In this document: in pieces, positions 1-5,433 of the stretch
Position numbering within the stretch: position 1 is the stretch's first letter
Layout: every line of letters begins with the position of its first letter
NCBI GenBank assembly: GCA_903827735.1
Contig: CAIKJM010000597.1
Location: forward strand, 1 to 5,433
Reading direction: 5' to 3'
Length of the DNA stretch: 5,433 nt
Origin: an uncultured Rhodanobacter sp.
GTDB taxonomy: Bacteria > Pseudomonadota > Gammaproteobacteria > Xanthomonadales > Rhodanobacteraceae
Made by a program: the position numbers and the translations under genes
The notes under the pieces: generated by a model
Told to the model about the DNA's origin: nothing
The model's database searches: none
Seen by the model: the letters and a program-made list of their open reading frames with translations, nothing else

Positions 1-1934
1 CCGTGCGGGCCGACGTAGCGATCCCAGCCCATCGATACGCCCATTTCCACCGCGAGCTTGGCGGTGACGTCCGGCGGCAAAACTTCATCGCGATAGCTTT
101 GCGGCTGGGCTTCGAACAGATCCCAGCTCGGCATCGACACGCAGCGAACGGCCACGCCTTCGCCCTGCAGTTTTTCGGCGGCCTCTACGATCAGGCCGAC
201 CTCCGAACCAGTAGCGATCAGCACGAGCTCAGGCTTGCCCTCTTTTGCATCGCTGAGCACGTAGGCGCCCTTGCGCAGGCCATCGGCGCTGGCGAACTTG
301 GTGCGATCCAGCACCGGTAGCTCCTGCCGGGTCAGCGCTAGCAGCACCGGACGCTCGCGTGTTTCCACGGCGACCTTCCACGCGACCGCCGTTTCGTTCG
401 CATCGGCCGGACGGATCACCGTGACATGCGGAATCGCCCGCAGGCTGGCGATCTGTTCGACTGGTTGATGCGTTGGACCGTCTTCGCCGACCGCGATGCT
501 GTCGTGGGTGAACACGTGCACCACATGCAGTTTGGACAGGGCTGCCAGACGAATCGTCGGGCGCATGTAATCGGAGAAGATTAGAAAGGTGGAGCCGTAC
601 GGAATAAACCCGCCGTGCGCGGCCAGCCCGTTCACCACGGCGCCCATCGCATGCTCGCGCACGCCGAAGTGCAGGTTGCGCCCGGCGTGGCTCCAGCCGG
701 CGCTGTCCGAACCCTGGGTGTCTTCGCCAGCGGTGGCGGCCGCATTGAAATCGCCGAAGCCCTTGAGATTGGTATTGGTCGATGAATCCAGATCGGCCGA
801 GCCGCCAAATAGCGCAGGCAGCTTCTCCGCAAAAGCGTTCATGATCTTGCCACCGGCTGCGCGCGTGGCGATGCCCTTGGCGTCCGCCGGGAAGGTCGGA
901 ATGTCAGCGTCCCAGCCAGCGGGGAGTTTGCCGTCCAGGCGATCGCGCAGTTCGGTCGCCAGCTCGGGGAAGGCTTTCGAATAGGCGTCCATACGGCCGT
1001 TCCACTCGCTCTTCTGCGCCTCGCCGCGCGGCTGCGCTTCGCGGAAGTGATCCAGCGCTGGCTGCGGTATCAGGAAATCGGGCTCGACCGGCCAGCCGAG
1101 CTTCTGCTTGGTTTCCTTGACCTCTTCGACGCCCAGCGGCGAACCGTGCGCCTTGAACGAGCCCTGCTTGGGCGAGCCAAAGCCGATCTGTGTGCGCACC
1201 AGAATCAGCGACGGGCGTGTGGTGTCCGCCTTGGCCTTTTCGATGGCCGCATCGATGGCGGCGATATCGTTGCCGTCGGATACGGTAATTGTCTGCCAGC
1301 CGTAAGCCTCGAAGCGCTTGGCGCGATCTTCGGTAAACGAGATGTCGGTGCCCGCAGCCAGACTGACGTAGTTATCGTCATACAGGCAGATCAGCTTGCC
1401 CAGCTTGAGATGGCCGGCCAGCGACGCGGCCTCGGAAGCCACGCCCTCCATTAGGTCGCCGTCGCCCACCAGCGCCCAGGTGCGGTGATCGATAACAGTG
1501 TGGTCATCGCGGTTGTAGCGCGCCGCGAGGTGCGCTTCGCCGATCGCCATACCGACCGCGTTGGCGATGCCCTGACCGAGCGGGCCGGTGGTGACTTCGA
1601 CGCCGGCAGTGTGGCCTCGCTCCGGATGTCCGGGCGCCTTGCTGCCCCACTGGCGGAACTGTTTGATGTCGTCCAGCGACAGGTCGTAACCGGTCACGTG
1701 TAGCAGGCTGTACAGCAGCGCCGAACCGTGGCCGGCCGACAGCACGAAGCGATCGCGATCCACCCACTCGGGGTTGCTCGGATAATGCTTGAGATGCTTC
1801 GTCCACAGCACATAGGCCATGGGCGCGGCGCCGAGCGGCAGCCCAGGGTGGCCGCTGTTGGCTTTCTGCACCATATCGACCGAAAGAAAACGGAGCGTAT
1901 CGATGCATTGCTGATCGAGCGAGGAGACAGTCAT
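1..1934 (-). CDS. tkt: Transketolase, 3'-truncated by window edge
   Basis: Thiamine-diphosphate enzyme of the non-oxidative pentose phosphate pathway. It moves two-carbon ketol units between ketose donors (xylulose-5-P, fructose-6-P) and aldose acceptors in the cytosol. The frame is open for 644 codons from ATG at 1934 to the left edge. By comparison with E. coli TktA (about 663 aa), roughly 35-40 C-terminal residues lie outside. Visible landmarks are SGHPG at 27-31, SAGHG at 67-70 (His69), APGHPE with His103, the ThDP motif GDG at 157-159 running to YDDN at 185-188, HGSPLG with His263, GSADL near 378-382, catalytic-type Glu427 in GVREHAM, and THDS...GEDGPTHQP with His477. The order is ThDP-binding domain, pyrimidine-binding domain, then the start of the C-terminal domain. 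I chose this start because it gives the normal family N-terminus and has a ribosome-binding site 6 nt upstream; Met21 lies inside the conserved first helix. No frameshift was seen. Identification is firm; the isozyme name is not resolved. Confidence 0.97.
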   Translation of the reverse strand, partial: MTVSSLDQQCIDTLRFLSVDMVQKANSGHPGLPLGAAPMAYVLWTKHLKHYPSNPEWVDRDRFVLSAGHGSALLYSLLHVTGYDLSLDDIKQFRQWGSKAPGHPERGHTAGVEVTTGPLGQGIANAVGMAIGEAHLAARYNRDDHTVIDHRTWALVGDGDLMEGVASEAASLAGHLKLGKLICLYDDNYVSLAAGTDISFTEDRAKRFEAYGWQTITVSDGNDIAAIDAAIEKAKADTTRPSLILVRTQIGFGSPKQGSFKAHGSPLGVEEVKETKQKLGWPVEPDFLIPQPALDHFREAQPRGEAQKSEWNGRMDAYSKAFPELATELRDRLDGKLPAGWDADIPTFPADAKGIATRAAGGKIMNAFAEKLPALFGGSADLDSSTNTNLKGFGDFNAAATAGEDTQGSDSAGWSHAGRNLHFGVREHAMGAVVNGLAAHGGFIPYGSTFLIFSDYMRPTIRLAALSKLHVVHVFTHDSIAVGEDGPTHQPVEQIASLRAIPHVTVIRPADANETAVAWKVAVETRERPVLLALTRQELPVLDRTKFASADGLRKGAYVLSDAKEGKPELVLIATGSEVGLIVEAAEKLQGEGVAVRCVSMPSWDLFEAQPQSYRDEVLPPDVTAKLAVEMGVSMGWDRYVGPH

Positions 1935-1940
1935 GGGGAG

Positions 1941-1945
1941 TCCTT
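1941..1945 (-). promoter_or_regulatory. Ribosome-binding site of tkt
   Basis: The minus strand reads AAGGA, followed by six nucleotides (CTCCCC) and the ATG at 1934. Strength and spacing are near ideal, which supports this start over the in-frame Met21. The site lies in a CU-rich leader. Confidence 0.75.
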
Positions 1946-1973
1946 GGGAGGCAGGTATTCACTGCGGGGAGGC
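1946..1973 (-). repeat. Heptamer direct repeat in tkt leader
   Basis: The minus strand carries GCCTCCC at 1973-1967 and again at 1952-1946. The copies start 21 bp apart, about two helical turns, and the second abuts the tkt Shine-Dalgarno. This is seen directly. Whether it is an operator, an RNA element resembling the 16S anti-Shine-Dalgarno, or chance in a CU-rich leader cannot be decided from one sequence. Confidence 0.3.
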
Positions 1974-2067
1974 GTATCGAGAACATTTAGCATGACGGTT
2001 GCCGGGTAAAGCTGCCGTCAAGTTTTTGGAACGCTGCACTCGCGACGTGATTTACGCGAAAACGCAA

Positions 2068-2769
2068 TCAGGCGGCGTGTCCGATCAGCGCGCCGATACC
2101 GGCCGTAACCGCCATGGCCAGTGCTCCCCAGAAGCCGATGCGCAGCGCACCAGCCCCAACACGCGCGCCGCCCACGCGTGCGGCGAGCGCGCCCAATAGC
2201 ACCAGAAAAAGCAGCGCGCTGATGAAGGTGGTGGCGATTAGCGCAAGTTCCGGTGTTATGACCACCACCAGCAGCGGCAGCGCGGCACCCACCGAAAAAC
2301 TCAGCGCCGAGGCCATAGCTGCCTGCAGGGGTCGTGCCCGCTGCGTGTCGGTGATGCCCAGCTCGTCGCGCGCGTGTGCATCCAGCGCGTCGTGCGCCAT
2401 CAGCTGCGCCGCGACCTGCGTGGCCAGTGCCGGATCCAGACCGCGGCCGACGTAGATGGCGGCCAGCTCCTTGTGCTCGCCTTCGCTATCGGTGTGCAGC
2501 TCGAGCTGCTCCTTCGCCAGCTCGGCGGTTTCGATGTCGGCCTGCGAATGCACCGACACGTATTCGCCCGCCGCCATCGACATGGCGCCGGCAACGAGAC
2601 CCGCGGTACCGGCGACCAGGATGCTGGCGTGCGTGCCGTGCGCGGCGGCCACTCCAAGCACCAGACTGGCGGTCGAAACGATGCCGTCGTTGGCGCCGAG
2701 CACCGCGGCGCGCAGCCAGTTGATGCGCGCCGTGACGTGGCGTTCGGAGTGTTTGCGGGAGCGGGGCAT
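2068..2769 (-). CDS. VIT1/CCC1-family Fe2+/Mn2+ transporter
   Basis: Integral inner-membrane protein of 233 aa in the VIT1/CCC1 family (DUF125, COG1814), whose studied members move ferrous iron or manganese out of the cytosol in exchange for protons. Five hydrophobic segments fit the family fold: about 20-43, 48-72, 148-172, 174-197 and 209-230. Family motifs are GANDGIVSTASLVLG in the first segment, with the conserved Asp28, and GAMSMAAGEYVSV in the second, with Met63, Met65 and Glu69. Between segments 2 and 3 lies a hydrophilic region (about 75-145) rich in Glu (80, 83, 87, 90, 96, 98, 101), matching the cytosolic metal-binding helices of plant VIT1. There is no N-terminal ferritin-like domain, so this is not an MbfA-type fusion. 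The basic N-terminus (MPRSRKHSER) fits a cytosolic tail. It lies between pgm and tkt on the same strand, 106 and 133 bp away, so it could be co-transcribed or independent. The metal specificity cannot be read from sequence. Confidence 0.93.
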   Translation of the reverse strand: MPRSRKHSERHVTARINWLRAAVLGANDGIVSTASLVLGVAAAHGTHASILVAGTAGLVAGAMSMAAGEYVSVHSQADIETAELAKEQLELHTDSEGEHKELAAIYVGRGLDPALATQVAAQLMAHDALDAHARDELGITDTQRARPLQAAMASALSFSVGAALPLLVVVITPELALIATTFISALLFLVLLGALAARVGGARVGAGALRIGFWGALAMAVTAGIGALIGHAA

Positions 2770-2777
2770 GGCGTCAG

Positions 2778-2782
2778 CCTCT
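2778..2782 (-). promoter_or_regulatory. Ribosome-binding site of VIT-family gene
   Basis: The minus strand reads AGAGG eight nucleotides before the ATG at 2769. It is a moderate Shine-Dalgarno match and supports this start. An ATG 25 nt further upstream is out of frame. Confidence 0.6.
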
Positions 2783-2824
2783 GGATGGAATCATCTGGCA
2801 AATAAACGCGCCCCGGATACCTTG

Positions 2825-2853
2825 CGGGCGCACACCGTTGTGGTGCGCGCCCG
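2825..2853 (-). terminator. Strong stem-loop after pgm, possible terminator
   Basis: In the minus-strand transcript the arm GGGCGCGCACC (2852-2842) pairs with GGTGTGCGCCC (2836-2826) around a five-base loop, ACAAC. There is one G-U wobble, and an extra outer C-G pair (2853/2825) gives a 12-bp stem. It begins 22 nt after the pgm stop codon. No U-tract follows directly; the first T-rich stretch is TTTATTT, about 17 nt beyond. It is therefore not a textbook intrinsic terminator. It may protect or process the 3' end of pgi-pgm mRNA, partly attenuate read-through into the VIT gene, or require Rho. The pairing is certain; the role is inferred. Confidence 0.45.
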
Positions 2854-2875
2854 TACAGTCACCAGGCGTGCGCCA

Positions 2876-4528
2876 TCATGCACCACCGAGCGAGGCGTCG
2901 ACGATTTTCTGCGCTTCGGCCAGGATTTCTTTCAGATGATCGGCGCTCTTGAAGCTCTCGGCGTAGATCTTGTAGATCGCCTCGGTGCCGGACGGCCGCG
3001 CGGCGAACCAGCCGCTAGGCGCGATGGCCTTGATGCCGCCGATCGCGGCGCCGTTGCCAGGGGCCTTGTCGAGCACTTGGGTGATCTTCTCGCCGGCCAG
3101 CTGGTCGCTGTGCAGCTGATCCGGCGACAGCTTGGCCAGTTTGGCCTTTTGCGCCGGCGTGGCGGCGGCTTCGACGCGGTCGGCAAACGGTTCGCCGAGA
3201 TCCTTGGTCATCTGCGCGTAGATTTCGCCGGGGTCCTTACCGTGACGCGCGGTGATCTCGGCCGACAGCAGGGCCGGCACCAGGCCGTCCTTGTCGGTCG
3301 TCCACACCGAACCGTCGCGGCGCAGCAGCGAGGCGCCGGCGCTTTCTTCGCCGCCGAAGCCGAGCGAGCCGTCGAACAGGCCTTCAGAAAACCACTTGAA
3401 GCCCACCGGCACTTCGTACAGCTTGCGGCCCAGGCGCTTGGCCACGCGATCGATCATCGCGGTGCTGACCACGGTCTTGCCGATAGCGGCCTTGTCGCTC
3501 CAGTTCGGACGGTTCTGGAAAAGGTAATCGATCAGCACCGAAAGATAATGATTCGGCTCCATCAGCCCGTTGCTGCGCGTCACGATGCCGTGGCGATCGT
3601 GGTCGGTATCGCAGGCAAAGGCGACGTCGTATTTGTCCTTCAGCACGATCAGCCGCTGCATCGCGTATTTCGACGACGGGTCCATGCGGATCTGGCCGTC
3701 CCAGTCCACCGTCATGAAGGCGAACTGCGGATCGACCGTATCGCTGACCACGGTAAGGTCGAGCTTGTAGCGCTCGGCGATCGGCGCCCAGAAATGCACG
3801 CCGGCGCCGCCCAGCGGATCGACGCCCATGTGCACGCCAGCGCTGCGGATGATGTCGAAGTCGATCATGTTGCCGAGGTCGGCCACATACGCGTCGAGGT
3901 AATCGTGCGTGTGCGTGGTCGACGCCTTGCTGGCCTGCGCGAACGGCACGCGCTTGACCTCTTTCAGGCCGCCTTCGATCAGCTTGTTGGCGCGGTCCTG
4001 CACCCAGTTGGTGATGTCGGTATCGGCCGGGCCGCCGTTGGGCGGGTTGTACTTGAAGCCGCCGTTGTCCGGCGGATTGTGCGACGGCGTGATGACGATG
4101 CCGTCGGCCAGACCCGTCTTGCGGCCCTTGTTGTAGGTGAGGATGGCGTGCGAAATCGTCGGCGTGGGCGTGAACTCGCCCTTGGCCGAGATCATGGTTT
4201 CAACACCGTTCGCCGCCAGCACTTCCAGCGCGCTCTCGAACGCGGGCTGCGACAGCGCATGCGTATCGAAGCCGATGAACAGCGGACCGTCGATGCCTTT
4301 GCTCTTGCGGTATTCGCAGATCGCCTGACTGATCGCCAGGATGTGCCATTCGTTGAAGCTGCGCGTAAACGAACTGCCGCGGTGGCCGGACGTACCGAAC
4401 GCCACGCGCTGCGACGCCTCGGTCGGATCGGGCTTCAGATCGGCATACGCGGCGAGCAGCTTGGCGATGTCGATCAGGATCGACTTCGGAGCCGGCTTGC
4501 CGGCGAGCGGGCTGATTTTCTGGCTCAT
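2876..4528 (-). CDS. pgm: Phosphoglucomutase (alpha-D-glucose-specific)
   Basis: Cytosolic enzyme that interconverts glucose-1-phosphate and glucose-6-phosphate through a phosphoserine intermediate and glucose-1,6-bisphosphate. It feeds or drains glycogen, trehalose and nucleotide-sugar pools. The product is 550 aa, against 546 for E. coli Pgm, and is collinear with it. Landmarks are the substrate loop FGTSGHRG at 44-51, the phosphoserine motif ITPSHNPPDNGG with Ser149, the Mg2+ loop DTDHDRHG (Asp307, Asp309, Asp311, Arg312), the sugar-binding loop FGGEESAG at 391-398, and the phosphate-binding loop ARPSGTE at 510-516. The four usual mutase domains appear complete. The start at 4528 gives the family N-terminus (MSQKISPLAGKPAP). 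The frame stays open further upstream, but that extension runs over pgi out of frame and has no family likeness. ATG overlaps the pgi stop as ATGA, and the Shine-Dalgarno is weak (GGCGG at 4540-4536), so translation probably depends on coupling to pgi. Confidence 0.97.
   Translation of the reverse strand: MSQKISPLAGKPAPKSILIDIAKLLAAYADLKPDPTEASQRVAFGTSGHRGSSFTRSFNEWHILAISQAICEYRKSKGIDGPLFIGFDTHALSQPAFESALEVLAANGVETMISAKGEFTPTPTISHAILTYNKGRKTGLADGIVITPSHNPPDNGGFKYNPPNGGPADTDITNWVQDRANKLIEGGLKEVKRVPFAQASKASTTHTHDYLDAYVADLGNMIDFDIIRSAGVHMGVDPLGGAGVHFWAPIAERYKLDLTVVSDTVDPQFAFMTVDWDGQIRMDPSSKYAMQRLIVLKDKYDVAFACDTDHDRHGIVTRSNGLMEPNHYLSVLIDYLFQNRPNWSDKAAIGKTVVSTAMIDRVAKRLGRKLYEVPVGFKWFSEGLFDGSLGFGGEESAGASLLRRDGSVWTTDKDGLVPALLSAEITARHGKDPGEIYAQMTKDLGEPFADRVEAAATPAQKAKLAKLSPDQLHSDQLAGEKITQVLDKAPGNGAAIGGIKAIAPSGWFAARPSGTEAIYKIYAESFKSADHLKEILAEAQKIVDASLGGA
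4525..4528 (-). promoter_or_regulatory. pgi stop / pgm start ATGA overlap
   Basis: The minus strand reads ATGA at 4528-4525: ATG starts pgm and TGA ends pgi. Such four-base overlaps typically give termination-reinitiation coupling. The weak upstream GGCGG, about seven nucleotides before the ATG, fits this. Pgi and Pgm catalyse adjacent steps through glucose-6-phosphate, so matched synthesis makes sense. Confidence 0.8.
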
Positions 4529-5433
4529 TTCGATGCCGCCGGTGGTGTGCGTGCGTCTTTCAGGCGGCCATCGCGCAGCTGGCGATAGCGGCGGATCAGC
4601 GCGTTGGTCGAGCTGTCGTGCTTGAGCTCGGGTTCGTCTTTCGCGGTCAGCTCGGCGATCGTGGTTTTGGCCAATTGCTTGCCCAGCTCCACGCCCCACT
4701 GGTCGAACGAGTCGATATTCCAGATCGTGCCCTGTACGAACACGCTGTGCTCGTATAGCGCGATCAGTGTGCCGAGGATGTGCGGCGTCAGGCGCGAAGC
4801 GAGAATGGTATTACTCGGCCGGTTGCCTTCGAACGTGCGATGCGGCACCAGCGCCTCGGCCGTGCCTTCGGCGAGCACTTCGTCGGCGGTCTTGCCGAAG
4901 GCCAGCGCCTCGCCCTGGGCGATCAGGTTGGCCATCAGCAGGTCGTGTTGATCACCAGCCGGCTGATCGCCCGCCGGATGGTCGCTGCCGTCGTGCACCG
5001 GCAGCGGGTTCAGCGTCTGGCCGAAGCCGATGAAATCGCAGGGCACGATGCGCGTGCCTTGGTGGATCAGCTGATAGAACGAGTGCTGGCCGTTGGTGCC
5101 GGGCTCGCCCCAATAGATCGGGCCAGTAGCGTAATCGACCGTGCTGCCGTCGAGCGTCACGTGCTTGCCGTTGCTCTCCATCGTCAACTGCTGCAGGTAG
5201 GCCGGAAAGCGCTTCAGATACTGCTCGTACGGCAGCACCGCCACGGTGGCGGCATCGAGGAAGTTGTTGTTCCAGATCGCCAGCAGGCCCATCAGCGCGG
5301 GCAGGTTCTTTTCCAGCGGCGCATGGCGGAAGTGCTCGTCCATCGCGTGAAAGCCGGCCAGCATTTCGCGGAAATGATCCGGTCCGATGGCGATCATCGT
5401 CGACAGGCCGATCGCCGAATCCATCGAGTAGCG
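4525..5433 (-). CDS. pgi: Glucose-6-phosphate isomerase, 5'-truncated by window edge
   Basis: Cytosolic enzyme that interconverts glucose-6-phosphate and fructose-6-phosphate in glycolysis and gluconeogenesis. The C-terminal 302 residues are visible; the frame is open to the right edge, and about 250-270 N-terminal residues should lie beyond it. ATG at 5424 is an internal Met, since the frame continues upstream as RYS, matching family signature 1 (GGRYS...SAIG). Counting from the edge, landmarks are RYSMDSAIGLS at 1-11, catalytic-base Glu110 in WGEPGTNGQH, FEGNRPSNTIL at 201-211, and signature 2 ending DQWGVELGK with Lys252 (E. coli Lys514). HDSSTNALIRRYR near the C-terminus is also typical. 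A loop at about 136-163 is some 15 residues longer than in E. coli, and the position of E. coli His386 is Leu141. That loop contains a PAGDQ duplication. As I recall, actinobacterial Pgi has a similar long loop without the His, so this may be a subfamily trait rather than loss of activity. Confidence 0.97.
   Translation of the reverse strand, partial: RYSMDSAIGLSTMIAIGPDHFREMLAGFHAMDEHFRHAPLEKNLPALMGLLAIWNNNFLDAATVAVLPYEQYLKRFPAYLQQLTMESNGKHVTLDGSTVDYATGPIYWGEPGTNGQHSFYQLIHQGTRIVPCDFIGFGQTLNPLPVHDGSDHPAGDQPAGDQHDLLMANLIAQGEALAFGKTADEVLAEGTAEALVPHRTFEGNRPSNTILASRLTPHILGTLIALYEHSVFVQGTIWNIDSFDQWGVELGKQLAKTTIAELTAKDEPELKHDSSTNALIRRYRQLRDGRLKDARTPPAASK
4948..4977 (-). repeat. 15-bp tandem duplication inside pgi (PAGDQ x2)
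   Basis: The minus strand reads CCGGCGGGCGATCAG (4977-4963), then CCGGCTGGTGATCAA (4962-4948), encoding PAGDQ twice in frame. The copies differ at three of 15 bases, all in third codon positions. It sits in the expanded surface or active-site loop of Pgi. The synonymous-only differences suggest an older in-frame duplication kept under protein-level constraint, but with only three differences this is a light inference. Confidence 0.6.

Noticed and set aside
947..1757. Two GCGATCGC octamers, the cyanobacterial HIP1 motif.
   Set aside because: Only a couple of copies were noticed, both inside tkt, which is unremarkable for GC-rich DNA; cyanobacterial HIP1 enrichment is much denser.
1504..1986. 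Minus-strand open frame of 160 codons overlapping the start of tkt.
   Set aside because: It is in a different frame from transketolase, which is intact and strongly conserved there, and its translation is Arg/Pro/Ser-rich without family likeness.
1984..2021. TTGACG on the minus strand (2021-2016) as a -35 element for tkt.
   Set aside because: No acceptable -10 hexamer occurs at 16-19 bp; the nearest AT-rich candidates (CATGCT, CTAAAT) are 21 bp or more away and match poorly.
1994..2027. Plus-strand hairpin (GACGG...CCGTC) followed by AAGTTTTT, resembling an intrinsic terminator.
   Set aside because: The stem is only five clean base pairs with a long loop, and no plus-strand gene ends here. 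On the minus strand no T-run follows, so it cannot terminate the real genes.
2048..2070. Imperfect stem-loop over the VIT-gene stop codon (TGATT...AATCA with inner GCG/CGC and a TTTT loop).
   Set aside because: It has a three-base bulge, is partly AT-rich, and lacks a following T-run; weak pairing of this size is expected by chance.
2456..4588. Very long plus-strand open frame (710 codons) opposite pgm and part of the VIT gene.
   Set aside because: It lies antisense to two genes with clear family motifs. Its translation is rich in Arg, Ala, His, Val and Gly with no recognisable domain, as expected for a stop-poor shadow frame in GC-rich DNA. It also ends inside pgi with no sign of gene boundaries.
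4529..4699. Possible N-terminal extension of phosphoglucomutase to an upstream ATG at 4699.
   Set aside because: The extra 57 codons overlap pgi out of frame, are Arg-rich low-complexity sequence and do not match the family N-terminus. The ATG at 4528 gives the usual length and start.

Overview
This is a GC-rich stretch of bacterial chromosome with four genes, all on the minus strand, packed closely and all housekeeping in type. Read in the direction of transcription (right to left) they are: the C-terminal part of glucose-6-phosphate isomerase (pgi, cut by the right edge), a complete alpha-D-glucose phosphoglucomutase (pgm), a complete VIT1/CCC1-family Fe2+/Mn2+ transporter, and transketolase (tkt, cut by the left edge near its C-terminus). 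The gene types, dense packing, Shine-Dalgarno sites and high-GC codon choice suggest a free-living proteobacterium or a similar GC-rich Gram-negative. The sequence alone does not fix the genus.

Layout. At 5433-4525, pgi ends in an ATGA overlap with the pgm start, so these two genes almost certainly share a transcript and are translationally coupled. pgm runs 4528-2876. A gap of about 106 bp follows, holding a strong GC-rich stem-loop (2825-2853) that may mark the end of the pgi-pgm unit or process its 3' end. The VIT-family gene occupies 2769-2068 with its own ribosome-binding site. A 133-bp gap follows with no convincing promoter or terminator, and then tkt runs from 1934 off the left edge with a good ribosome-binding site. 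No stretch longer than about 135 bp lacks a gene, and I see no RNA gene, mobile element or CRISPR array.

How the genes fit together. Pgm interconverts glucose-1-phosphate and glucose-6-phosphate, Pgi interconverts glucose-6-phosphate and fructose-6-phosphate, and transketolase uses fructose-6-phosphate and other sugar phosphates in the non-oxidative pentose phosphate pathway. The window is thus a central sugar-phosphate cluster that links glycogen or nucleotide-sugar metabolism, glycolysis and the pentose phosphate pathway. The metal transporter is the outlier; a functional link to its neighbours is only speculation.

I found no credible new biological system. The points most worth checking are an expanded active-site loop in Pgi, with Leu where E. 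coli has the catalytic His386 and an internal five-residue duplication, and the stem-loop between pgm and the VIT gene. The very long plus-strand open frame opposite pgm is judged to be a high-GC shadow.
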